Source: Actinomycetota bacterium
GTDB lineage: Bacteria; Actinomycetota; Acidimicrobiia; IMCC26256; JAENVU01
Reading direction: 5' to 3'
DNA: 64,000 nt
NCBI GenBank assembly: GCA_016870395.1
Contig: VGBT01000003.1
Location: forward strand, 1-64,000
Under the pieces are notes generated by a model. The model made no database searches and had not been told where the DNA came from. It was given only the letters and a program-made list of their open reading frames with translations. Below, one piece after another: positions 17,785 to 24,017 of the stretch. A program made the translations under genes and the position numbers. Each line of letters opens with the position of its first letter. The stretch's first letter is position 1.

Positions 17785-18915
17785 GTGAACTTCGCCTTCT
17801 CCGAGGAGCAGGAGCAGCTGCGCGACGCCGTGCGGAAGTTCCTCGAGGCCAAGAGCCCCGAGTCCGAGGTGCGCACGCTGATGGAGACCACCGACGGCTA
17901 CGACCCCGCGGTGTGGTCCCAGATGGCCAAGGAGCTCGGCCTCCAGAGCCTGCACATCCCGGAGGCCTACGGCGGGCAGGGGTTCTCGTGGGTCGAGCTC
18001 GGCATCGTGCTCGAGGAGATGGGCCGGGCGCTGCTGTGCGCGCCGTACTTCTCCACCGTGGTGCTCGCGGCCAACGCCATCCTCAACGCCGGCACCGACG
18101 AGCAGAAGGCGGAGCTCCTTCCGGGCATCGCGAGTGGCGAGACGATCGCGACGCTGGCGTTCACCGAGCCGAACGGCAAGTGGGACGCGTCGGGCATCAC
18201 GATGGAGGCGAGCGGCTCCGGCGACGCGGTCACGCTGACCGGCGAGAAGATGTTCGTGATCGACGGACACAGCGTGGAGCTGATCGTGGTCGTCGCCCGC
18301 CAAGCCGGCACGAGCGGCGAGGACGGCATCGGCTTCTACACCGTCGCGGGTGATGCCGCGGGCCTCACCCGCACCGCACTCGCGACCATGGACCAGACCC
18401 GCAAGCAGGCGAAGCTGGAGTTCTCGAACGTCGCGGCCACCCCGCTCGGGGCTGCCGGCTCGGGCTGGGCGGCACTCTCGAAGACCCTCGACCAGGCCGC
18501 GGTCGGGCTCTGCAACGAGATGGCGGGCGGCGCGCAGTTCGTGCTCGAGGAGTCGGTGCAGTACGCGAAGGACCGGGTGCAGTTCGGTCGTCCGATCGGC
18601 TCGTTCCAGGCGATCAAGCACAAGTGCGCCGACATGCTGCTCGAGGTCGAGTCGGCGAAGTCCGCGGCGTACTACGCGTCGTGGTGCGCGGCCGAGGACA
18701 ACGACGAGCTGCCGGTGGTCGCCTCGCTGGCCAAGGCCTACTGCTCCGACGCCTACTTCCACTCGGCCGCGGAGAACATCCAGATCCACGGTGGCATCGG
18801 GTTCACCTGGGAGCACAACGCGCACCTGTACTTCAAGCGCGCGAAGAGCTCGGAGATCCTGCTCGGCGACGCGACGTACCACCGCGAGCTCCTCGCCCAG
18901 CGCATCGGCATCTGA
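17785..18915 (+). CDS. Acyl-CoA dehydrogenase, subunit 2 of a likely heteromeric pair
   Basis: A 376-residue acyl-CoA dehydrogenase, shorter and more divergent than its neighbour. Features are LGLQSLHIPEAYGGQGFSW, VQFGRPIGSFQAIKHKCADM and IQIHGGIGFTWEHNAHLYFKRAKSS, the last typical of the small FadE-type partner. The YEGT-type catalytic segment at the C-terminus is missing. The GTG at 17785 is preferred over one at 17761 because AGGGAG lies five bases before it. Adjacent genes encoding two unlike ACADs that form alpha2beta2 complexes are known in actinobacterial steroid side-chain degradation; the substrate here cannot be read from sequence. Confidence 0.9.
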   Translation: MNFAFSEEQEQLRDAVRKFLEAKSPESEVRTLMETTDGYDPAVWSQMAKELGLQSLHIPEAYGGQGFSWVELGIVLEEMGRALLCAPYFSTVVLAANAILNAGTDEQKAELLPGIASGETIATLAFTEPNGKWDASGITMEASGSGDAVTLTGEKMFVIDGHSVELIVVVARQAGTSGEDGIGFYTVAGDAAGLTRTALATMDQTRKQAKLEFSNVAATPLGAAGSGWAALSKTLDQAAVGLCNEMAGGAQFVLEESVQYAKDRVQFGRPIGSFQAIKHKCADMLLEVESAKSAAYYASWCAAEDNDELPVVASLAKAYCSDAYFHSAAENIQIHGGIGFTWEHNAHLYFKRAKSSEILLGDATYHRELLAQRIGI

Positions 18916-19003
18916 CCCCGACCCCACGCCGACGCCGACGCCCAGTTTGATGTTCCAGGAGCGCATGCGGCTCTTCGGTGCACAATCTCGGGGATTCCGT
19001 GGG

Positions 19004-19031
19004 GGTGACGGGTTGATGGTGACGGGTTGAT
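19004..19031 (+). repeat. 14-bp tandem duplication at a translation start
   Basis: GGTGACGGGTTGAT occurs twice in direct tandem (19004-19017, 19018-19031). Each copy supplies an ATG with the following G. The first ATG (19016) opens a four-codon frame, ATG GTG ACG GGT TGA, whose stop overlaps the second ATG (19030), the start of the next gene. Confidence 0.85.
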
Positions 19032-19476
19032 GGTCTGGGTGGTGGCGTTCCTCGTCGTCGGCGTGGTGCTGGCGATCGCGGCGGCCTTCGTGTTCCGCGA
19101 GGCGGCGCGCATGCGCGAGGAGCCGCCCCTCGCCGTCTTCGATCCCGACGACGCGTACCGGTGGGTCGTGGAGCACCTCGACGCCCTGGTCGCGGCCACG
19201 CTGACCCCCGACGACGTGCGCCGGATCCTCGACGTCGAGCTCGAGTTCTTCCGGCGCCGTGGCGTGTCGCGCAACGGCTCGGGCAACGAGCCCGACACGC
19301 CGGTGGTCTTCGACGTGGCGGAGGTCACCGGCTACATCGGGACCCGCTGTGCCGAGACGGGCGAGGCCTACCTCCCCGAGCAGGTGGAGGCGGTGGTCGA
19401 CTGCCAGCTCTCCTACCTGCGCTTTATCGGTGCACTCGGTCGTCCCGGTGACGATCCGGGTGAGTCGCCCGCCTGA
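19030..19476 (+). CDS. Membrane-anchored hypothetical protein
   Basis: A 148-residue product with one N-terminal membrane helix (VWVVAFLVVGVVLAIAAAFVF) followed by a charged soluble domain containing DPDDAYRWVVEHLDALVAATLTPDD. The topology suggests a cytoplasmic C-terminal domain tethered to the membrane. No enzyme motif is visible; it resembles short uncharacterised actinobacterial proteins. The ATG at 19030 overlaps the stop of a four-codon upstream frame, which could couple its translation. Confidence 0.75.
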   Translation: MVWVVAFLVVGVVLAIAAAFVFREAARMREEPPLAVFDPDDAYRWVVEHLDALVAATLTPDDVRRILDVELEFFRRRGVSRNGSGNEPDTPVVFDVAEVTGYIGTRCAETGEAYLPEQVEAVVDCQLSYLRFIGALGRPGDDPGESPA

Positions 19477-19531
19477 GAGCTGCGCGGCGTGCTACGAATT
19501 TCGGTACCAGGGAAAGGAGGTGGTCCAACAC

Positions 19532-19573
19532 ATGCATGATCAACATGGGACCCTGGAGGTGCGCGGCCGCTAG
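19532..19573 (+). CDS. 13-residue small ORF behind an extended Shine-Dalgarno
   Basis: Encodes MHDQHGTLEVRGR. It is preceded at 19512-19527 by GAAAGGAGGTGGTCCA, which pairs with nearly the whole 3' tail of 16S rRNA (one G where the exact complement has A), far longer than an ordinary ribosome site. Spacing from GGAGG to the ATG is 11 bases, slightly long. An overlapping ATG at 19536 opens a different frame that runs on into the 63-residue gene at 19773. A strong hairpin follows at 19691-19722. This looks like a translated leader or a microprotein; I do not recognise a described family with certainty. Confidence 0.5.
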   Translation: MHDQHGTLEVRGR

Positions 19574-19690
19574 GTCGGTTCGCTCCATCGGACCCCCGGC
19601 GGAATCTCACCGCCGCACCGCCGTCGACTGGTCGGGAGCTGGTCCCCCCCGAGCACTCCTTCCGACGGTACTTCTCTACCTGCTCGAACC

Positions 19691-19722
19691 CGAGGGGAGC
19701 GTGCACCTGCACGCTCCCCTCG
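19691..19722 (+). terminator. Perfect 15-bp hairpin downstream of the 13-codon ORF
   Basis: CGAGGGGAGCGTGCA pairs exactly with TGCACGCTCCCCTCG across two bases. It is followed by GC-rich sequence and not a T-run, so it would be a stem-only actinobacterial terminator or an RNA structural element ending a short transcript that begins near 19500. The next promoter (TAGCCT, 19760) lies downstream, which fits a transcript boundary here. Confidence 0.6.
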
Positions 19723-19759
19723 GCGCGCCTCGGAGCATGTCGAACCCGAGCGCGCGATC

Positions 19760-19765
19760 TAGCCT
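19760..19765 (+). promoter_or_regulatory. Leaderless -10 element for the 63-residue protein
   Basis: TAGCCT, seven bases before the ATG at 19773. Confidence 0.5.
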
Positions 19766-19772
19766 CTGGCGA

Positions 19773-19964
19773 ATGAGCCGTCCCACGAAGTTCGAGGAGT
19801 TCCGCTACGTCGGCGACAAGCGGAGCCAGCGCTACTACGACCTCGACGACCCGGATCTCGCCCCCGACGTGGTCGACGAGCTGATGAGGTCCGAGCAGTT
19901 CACGTGCTTCGCTCCGGACACGCCGGCCGAGGCCCGCAACCGCGGCTACCGGGCATCTTGCTGA
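19773..19964 (+). CDS. Small conserved-looking actinobacterial protein, 63 residues
   Basis: Encodes MSRPTKFEEFRYVGDKRSQR onward, with SEQFTCFAPDTPAEARNRGY near the end. Short proteins with the RYVGDKR and FAPDTxAEARNRGY motifs recur in actinobacteria in my memory of such genomes, without assigned function. It is charged, cytosolic and lacks obvious metal sites. A TAGCCT -10 seven bases before the ATG indicates a leaderless transcript. Its final codons lie inside the first copy of a 22-bp dispersed repeat, so the C-terminal Ala-Ser-Cys may be supplied by that repeat. Confidence 0.75.
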   Translation: MSRPTKFEEFRYVGDKRSQRYYDLDDPDLAPDVVDELMRSEQFTCFAPDTPAEARNRGYRASC

Positions 19965-19974
19965 GCGGCCCGGG
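19953..19974 (+). repeat. 22-bp dispersed repeat, copy 1
   Basis: GCATCTTGCTGAGCGG plus CCCGGG. It spans the stop codon of the preceding gene. Sister copies lie at 20046-20067 and 34451-34472, each in a convergent intergenic gap; GGCCCGG at its end can pair with CCGGGCC at about 19986-19992 to form a hairpin. Confidence 0.75.
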
Positions 19975-19996
19975 ATCGTCGTGGTCCGGGCCTGAA

Positions 19997-20010
19997 GCAT
20001 CGGCCTGAGG
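19997..20010 (+). repeat. Degenerate copy of the 22-bp repeat
   Basis: GCATCGGCCTGAGG followed by CGACC is a partial match to the repeat unit, 44 bases after copy 1 and 49 before copy 2, giving a rough tandem array. Confidence 0.35.
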
Positions 20011-20045
20011 CGACCGAGCGGTGAGCTCCGCCGCCGCCGCTCAGT

Positions 20046-20067
20046 GCATCTCGCTGAGCGGCCCGGG
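20046..20067 (+). repeat. 22-bp dispersed repeat, copy 2
   Basis: GCATCTCGCTGAGCGG plus CCCGGG, one mismatch from copy 1 and in the same orientation. It directly abuts the stop codon of the minus-strand DUF1802 gene (20068-20070). Confidence 0.75.
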
Positions 20068-20676
20068 CTAGACCTTGGGGGGCGCGAAGCCGCCGGGGAT
20101 CGCTTCGGCCGCGCGCTTGTACTTGGCTTCGAACGCGACGTCGGACAGCGCCGGCTCGGACGGCAATGATGCGGGGTCGTCGGGTAGGCCGTCGAGCATG
20201 ACCCACGACGTGCACCCGCCGTACGCGTCGCGGAACGGCACGACGAGGTGCTCGTGCAGGCGGTGCACCCGCAGCGCGAGCACCCAGAGGGGGTTCCGCC
20301 GCATCCACGAGAAGCGCGCCCCGACGTAGTCGCGGCTCCAGATCACCTGGCCGTCGAGAGTGTCGAGCACCTCCGGCTCCGTGACCTGCGCGACCCCGAC
20401 GACCTCGGCCCATCCGGCGATCTCGACGGCTCGATCGGGCGGCGCCGCGGCCTCGGTCTCGGCGACCCAGCGCGCGTAGGCCGGCTTGCACAGCTCGGCC
20501 CGCTGGTGCTCGGTGGTGGGGTAGAGCCAGCAGCGGTCGGACTGCAGGGCGAAGTGGCGCCCGTCCTCGCGGATCCCGCCCTTGCGCACGTCGAGGATCT
20601 GCTCACCCTCGAGCAGCGCCTGCACGACGACGGCCCATTCCTTGAACGCGGGCACACGAATACCGGTGGCGGGCAT
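20068..20676 (-). CDS. DUF1802 family protein
   Basis: A 202-residue protein matching the DUF1802 pattern: RVPAFKEWAVVVQALLEGEQILDVRKGGI near the N-terminus, then FALQSDRCWLYPTTEHQ. Family members are cytosolic, found in cyanobacteria and actinobacteria, and have no assigned function; the N-terminal region is faintly Nudix- or nuclease-regulator-like, which is not enough for a call. The ATG at 20676 lies 21 bases from the divergent alpha/beta-hydrolase gene and both appear to use overlapping -10 elements. Confidence 0.8.
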   Translation of the reverse strand: MPATGIRVPAFKEWAVVVQALLEGEQILDVRKGGIREDGRHFALQSDRCWLYPTTEHQRAELCKPAYARWVAETEAAAPPDRAVEIAGWAEVVGVAQVTEPEVLDTLDGQVIWSRDYVGARFSWMRRNPLWVLALRVHRLHEHLVVPFRDAYGGCTSWVMLDGLPDDPASLPSEPALSDVAFEAKYKRAAEAIPGGFAPPKV

Positions 20677-20683
20677 GGGGCCC

Positions 20684-20691
20684 AGGATAAT
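20684..20691. promoter_or_regulatory. Overlapping divergent -10 elements
   Basis: The plus strand reads GATAAT at 20686-20691, six bases before the GTG at 20698. The minus strand reads TATCCT at 20689-20684, seven bases before the ATG at 20676. The two -10 hexamers share four base pairs, so both genes appear to be leaderless and fired from one AT-rich core in a 21-base gap. Confidence 0.55.
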
Positions 20692-20697
20692 AGGGCC

Positions 20698-21441
20698 GTG
20701 GACGAGCAGATCGAGGTGGACGGTCTCAAGCTGGCGTGTCACCTGGCGCGTCCATCGGGCACCGGCGCGGCACCGGCGCTCGTGCTCACCCACGACTTCC
20801 CCGTGGCGCCGCGTGGATCGCTCGCCTCGGGCCTCACGTTCCCGGAGCTCGCCGACCGGCTCGCACGCGATGCCGGCTGGATCGTCTTCACCTTCAACCT
20901 GCGCGGCACCGGCGGCAGCGAGGGCGACTTCTCGATCTCGGGCTGGCTCGCCGACCAGCGCGCCGGTGTCGACCTGCTGCACGCGCGCGACGACGTCCTC
21001 GGCGTGTGGCTCGTCGGTACCGGAGTCGGTGGCTCGCTCTCACTGGTCAACGCGGCGCGTGACGAGCGCGTCCGCGGTACCGCGACGTTGGGCGCTCAGG
21101 CGAGCCTGCGTGACTGGGCCCGCGACCCGAACCGGTTCCTCGAGCACTGCCGGCGAATGGGGGTGTTTCGCACGCCGGGATTTCCCCACGACGCCGGTGC
21201 CTGGATCCGAGAGGTCGCCGCGGTCGACGCGCCGGCGGCCGCGCGGCTGCTCGCGCCGAGACCGCTGCTCGTGCTCCACGGCACGGAAGACGATGTGGCT
21301 CCGCTTGCCGACGCCCACGCGATCGCGGATGCCCACGGGGCCGCGGAGCTGCGGGTCGTGCAGACGGCGGCCCGTCGCCTCCGCCACGACCCACGCGCGG
21401 TGGCGAGCCTCCTCGGCTGGCTCGACCGTCAGGAGCTGTAG
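20698..21441 (+). CDS. Alpha/beta-hydrolase-fold protein lacking the serine nucleophile
   Basis: A 247-residue alpha/beta hydrolase: oxyanion-side LTHDFPVAPRG, strand FTFNLRGTGGSEGDFS, the nucleophile-elbow region LVGTGVGGSLSLV, the acid in LLVLHGTEDDVAPL and a late His in RRLRHDPRAV. In the elbow the usual G-x-S-x-G reads G-T-G-V-G, so the Ser is Gly and the enzyme should not hydrolyse esters by the normal mechanism. It may be a binding protein or use other chemistry. The GTG start lies six bases after a -10, so the message is leaderless, divergent from the DUF1802 gene. Confidence 0.8.
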   Translation: MDEQIEVDGLKLACHLARPSGTGAAPALVLTHDFPVAPRGSLASGLTFPELADRLARDAGWIVFTFNLRGTGGSEGDFSISGWLADQRAGVDLLHARDDVLGVWLVGTGVGGSLSLVNAARDERVRGTATLGAQASLRDWARDPNRFLEHCRRMGVFRTPGFPHDAGAWIREVAAVDAPAAARLLAPRPLLVLHGTEDDVAPLADAHAIADAHGAAELRVVQTAARRLRHDPRAVASLLGWLDRQEL

Positions 21442-21501
21442 CCGCGAGTCGAACGACCCGCTGACGTCGGCGTGATCGCTGTCGGGCCACGGCGCCGTCG
21501 G

Positions 21502-21507
21502 TAGCCT
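21502..21507 (+). promoter_or_regulatory. Leaderless -10 element of a decayed gene
   Basis: TAGCCT, seven bases before GTG at 21515. The GTG is followed by GGA and then a TAG stop, so the promoter now serves a broken frame. Confidence 0.4.
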
Positions 21508-21514
21508 GCCCCGC

Positions 21515-21905
21515 GTGGGATAGAGGGGATGGCCGCTGCGGGCATTCCGACCGGTGCCGGTGAGCAGAGGCGCCGGGCAGCCGGTCCGGCTCGCGGCCGT
21601 GCTGCGGACGCGGTTGTCGGCGCCGGGCCTCGTGGTGGCGTTCCTGTTCTCGTGCGCGTCGAACCTACCCGACCCTGCTCCCGCGATCCTGGCTCTCTCA
21701 GGGCGTGGTCAGCGCGCTCTCGATGTGCATCGGCCACGGCCTCGGCGTGCTCGGAACCGCGATCGTCCGGGCCGTCATGACCTGGCGGGGGTGGCGCGGA
21801 CCGGGCCCCGAGTTGCGCCACCGCACGCGCCGCGTCCTCGCGGTCGCGGGCGGCGTTGCCGGGCGCCCCACCACTGCTCGCTCACTGGGCGCTGAACAGC
21901 CTTAG
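21515..21905 (+). pseudogene. Remnant of an alpha/beta-hydrolase family 9-type membrane protein
   Basis: The frame starting at GTG 21515 hits TAG at codon 3, then continues as VLRTRLSAPGLVVAFLFSCAS to about 21662; the family's next segment appears in another frame as PTLLPRSWLSQGVVSAL and SMCIGHGLGVLGTAIVRAVM. Joined, these match the membrane-spanning N-terminal domain of the alpha/beta-hydrolase family 9 proteins (SLLPR-x-W-x2-QGVVSG pattern). The catalytic C-terminal domain is absent because the sequence runs straight into the minus-strand reductase gene. So there is a nonsense codon, a frameshift near 21663 and a 3' deletion. The rest of the gap 21442-21514 holds only the -10 element. Confidence 0.6.
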
Positions 21906-22882
21906 CTTCGCGTTCGCCTGGAGCCTGTCGCGTCGAGCGCCGGGTCGCGGCGTGCGAGCACCGCGCTAGGGGCTACGGGTGCGACGGCATCGCGCGCGAC
22001 CTCCAGCACGTCGGCGAGCGTCGTCTCCAGCGGTATCTGCGGTGTCCAGCGGGTGGCCTCCTGCAGGCGGCCGTTGGCGCCCACCAGCCGGGAGACGTCG
22101 ACCGACCGCACGAGTGTGGGGTCGGTGACCAGGCGTATCGGACGGGTGGCGCGAGCGAGGAGGAGGTCGGCGACCTCCTGGATGCTCACGCCCCGGCCCG
22201 AGCAGACGTTGTAGACCTCCCCCGGCTTGCCGTGCTCGGCGAGCAGCCGGTACGCGCGCACCACGTCGCGTACGTCGGTGAGGTCCCGGATCGCGTCGAG
22301 TGAGCCGACGGGGATCTCGTCGACGCCGTCGCGCTCTGCGGCCGCGATGCGAGCCGCGAGTGCCGGCACGACGAAGCGATCCGACTGGCCGGGCCCGGTG
22401 TGGCCGAACGGTCGTACCCGGATCGTGCCGAGCCCGTCGCCGAGGAACGCCTGCAGCGCGAGGAAATCGGCCGCCACCTTCGCGGCTCCGTACGGCGTGA
22501 CGGGGCGGAGCGGGGAGTCCTCGGTGAGGGGGAGATCCGCCTCGGCGACCTTGCCGTACTCCTCGCTCGACAGCACCACCACCACGCGGTGCACCGCGAG
22601 CTCGGTGCACGCCCGCAGCACGTTGAGGGTGCCTTCCGCGTTGACCCGGAAGGATGCCGCCGGGCTCTTCCAGCTCTCACCGACGTGGCTCAGCGCGGCG
22701 AGGTGGTACACGACGTCGGGTCGAGCGTCGTGGAAGGCGGCGTGCACCGCGTCGGCGTCGGTCACGTCGAACGCGTTCGGTCCGTGCCGATCCAGGGACA
22801 AGACGTCGTCGCCGCACGCCTCCAGGTGCGCGACGAGGTGGGGGCCGACGAAGCCGCGGGCACCGGTGACCGCGATCCTCAC
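21902..22882 (-). CDS. NAD(P)-dependent sugar-nucleotide epimerase/reductase (GDP-4-keto-6-deoxymannose reductase-like)
   Basis: Extended short-chain dehydrogenase of 326 residues. It has the nucleotide loop TGARGFVG at residues 6-13, the second-strand DVVYHLAALSHVGES, the catalytic Ser in VVLSSEEYG and the YGAAK (YxxxK) motif. Sequence around FRVNAEGTLNVLRAC and RPFGHTGPGQSDRFVVPALA is closest to the Rmd/GMD branch, which makes GDP-rhamnose or GDP-6-deoxy sugars; exact substrate is inference. The GTG start overlaps the upstream glycosyltransferase by four bases, so it is the last gene of the polysaccharide operon. Confidence 0.85.
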   Translation of the reverse strand: MRIAVTGARGFVGPHLVAHLEACGDDVLSLDRHGPNAFDVTDADAVHAAFHDARPDVVYHLAALSHVGESWKSPAASFRVNAEGTLNVLRACTELAVHRVVVVLSSEEYGKVAEADLPLTEDSPLRPVTPYGAAKVAADFLALQAFLGDGLGTIRVRPFGHTGPGQSDRFVVPALAARIAAAERDGVDEIPVGSLDAIRDLTDVRDVVRAYRLLAEHGKPGEVYNVCSGRGVSIQEVADLLLARATRPIRLVTDPTLVRSVDVSRLVGANGRLQEATRWTPQIPLETTLADVLEVARDAVAPVAPSAVLARRDPALDATGSRRTRS

Positions 22883-24006
22883 CCGGCCACCCCCACCGCC
22901 GCCCGGTATGCGTCGAGATGCCGGTCGACCGACCGGTCCCAGGTGTACGGGGCCGCCTGTTTCGGGCCCGCCGATCGCAGCTGCGGCGCGTCCGCGGCGT
23001 TGTCGAGCACGTAGCCGAGCGTATCGGCCAGGAGCCCCGGCTGTGCGGGTGGCACGAGCAGCGCCGCGTCGCCCACGACCTCGGCCGTTGCGGAGCCCGT
23101 CGTCGTCACGAGCACGGCGCCGCACGCGAGGGCCTCGAGCGCGGGGAGGCCGAAGCCTTCTTCGAGCGACGGATAGACCACCGCCGCGGCCTGGCGGAAC
23201 AGCGCTGGGAGCGCGGCCGACGGGACCCAGCCGGTGCGCAAGATGCGCGTGGTCACGCCGCTGTGCGCCGCCGCGTCTCCCACGGCCTCCGCTCCCCAGC
23301 CGTCGCGTCCCGCGATCACGAGGCGAAGGTCGCGGCGCTGGGGAGCCAGGCGGGCGAACGCGGCGATGAGCGACGGGACGTCCTTGCGTGGCTCGAGCAA
23401 GCCGGCGAAGGCCAGGTACGGGGGCGCGATCCCGACCCGAGCGAGGCGCATGAGGTCGTCGGGGTCGCCGACCGCGGCCGGCCGGAACCGATCGTGGTCG
23501 ACGCCGTGCGGCGCGACGACCACCGGTGTTGTGGGCGCGAGCACGCATTCGAGCCGCTCGCGGGTGTGCTCGCTGACCGCCACGACGGCGCTCGCGTGGT
23601 GGACGCTCCTGCGCATCATCGGCACGAAGAACGCGACCTTGGCGCGTTCGTGCCATTCGGGGTGGTCGAAGAAGGTGAGGTCGTGCACGGTGACGACCGT
23701 CGGTGTGTCGACGCGCAGCGGCAACGTGTAGTGGGGACCGTGCCACACGTCGACCGCGAGGCGCCGGGCCAGGCCGGGCGCGCGGAGCTGTTCCCACGCC
23801 AGGCGCGCGGGGCGGGCGGTGGGGACCTCCGGGTGCACCGAGGCGGTCGGGGCCAGCTCCGACCAGCGGTCCGCGTCGTCGCGCCGGGCGAGGAGGTGGA
23901 GCTCGAGCTCGTTGCGGGCGGCCAGTCCTCGGGCGAGCGCGACGGTGTAGACGCCGGCGCCTACGGGCCGTGCCGGGACCGCCGACACGTCGAGGAGGAT
24001 GCGCAC
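22879..24006 (-). CDS. GT4-family glycosyltransferase, first of three
   Basis: A 375-residue retaining glycosyltransferase of GT-B fold. The N-terminus MRILLDVSAVPARPVGAGVYTVALARGL is the donor-glycine loop, VVTVHDLTFFDHP and VAVSEHTRERLECVL mark the acceptor domain, and the C-terminal domain has FAGLLEPRKDVPSLIAAF and the EX7E motif in PSLEEGFGLPALEALACG. This is the pattern of mannosyl- and rhamnosyl-transferases that build cell-surface glycans. No membrane segment. It overlaps the reductase gene by four bases and lies 11 bases after the next glycosyltransferase. Confidence 0.9.
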   Translation of the reverse strand: MRILLDVSAVPARPVGAGVYTVALARGLAARNELELHLLARRDDADRWSELAPTASVHPEVPTARPARLAWEQLRAPGLARRLAVDVWHGPHYTLPLRVDTPTVVTVHDLTFFDHPEWHERAKVAFFVPMMRRSVHHASAVVAVSEHTRERLECVLAPTTPVVVAPHGVDHDRFRPAAVGDPDDLMRLARVGIAPPYLAFAGLLEPRKDVPSLIAAFARLAPQRRDLRLVIAGRDGWGAEAVGDAAAHSGVTTRILRTGWVPSAALPALFRQAAAVVYPSLEEGFGLPALEALACGAVLVTTTGSATAEVVGDAALLVPPAQPGLLADTLGYVLDNAADAPQLRSAGPKQAAPYTWDRSVDRHLDAYRAAVGVAG

Positions 24007-24017
24007 GGCCGGTGAGT

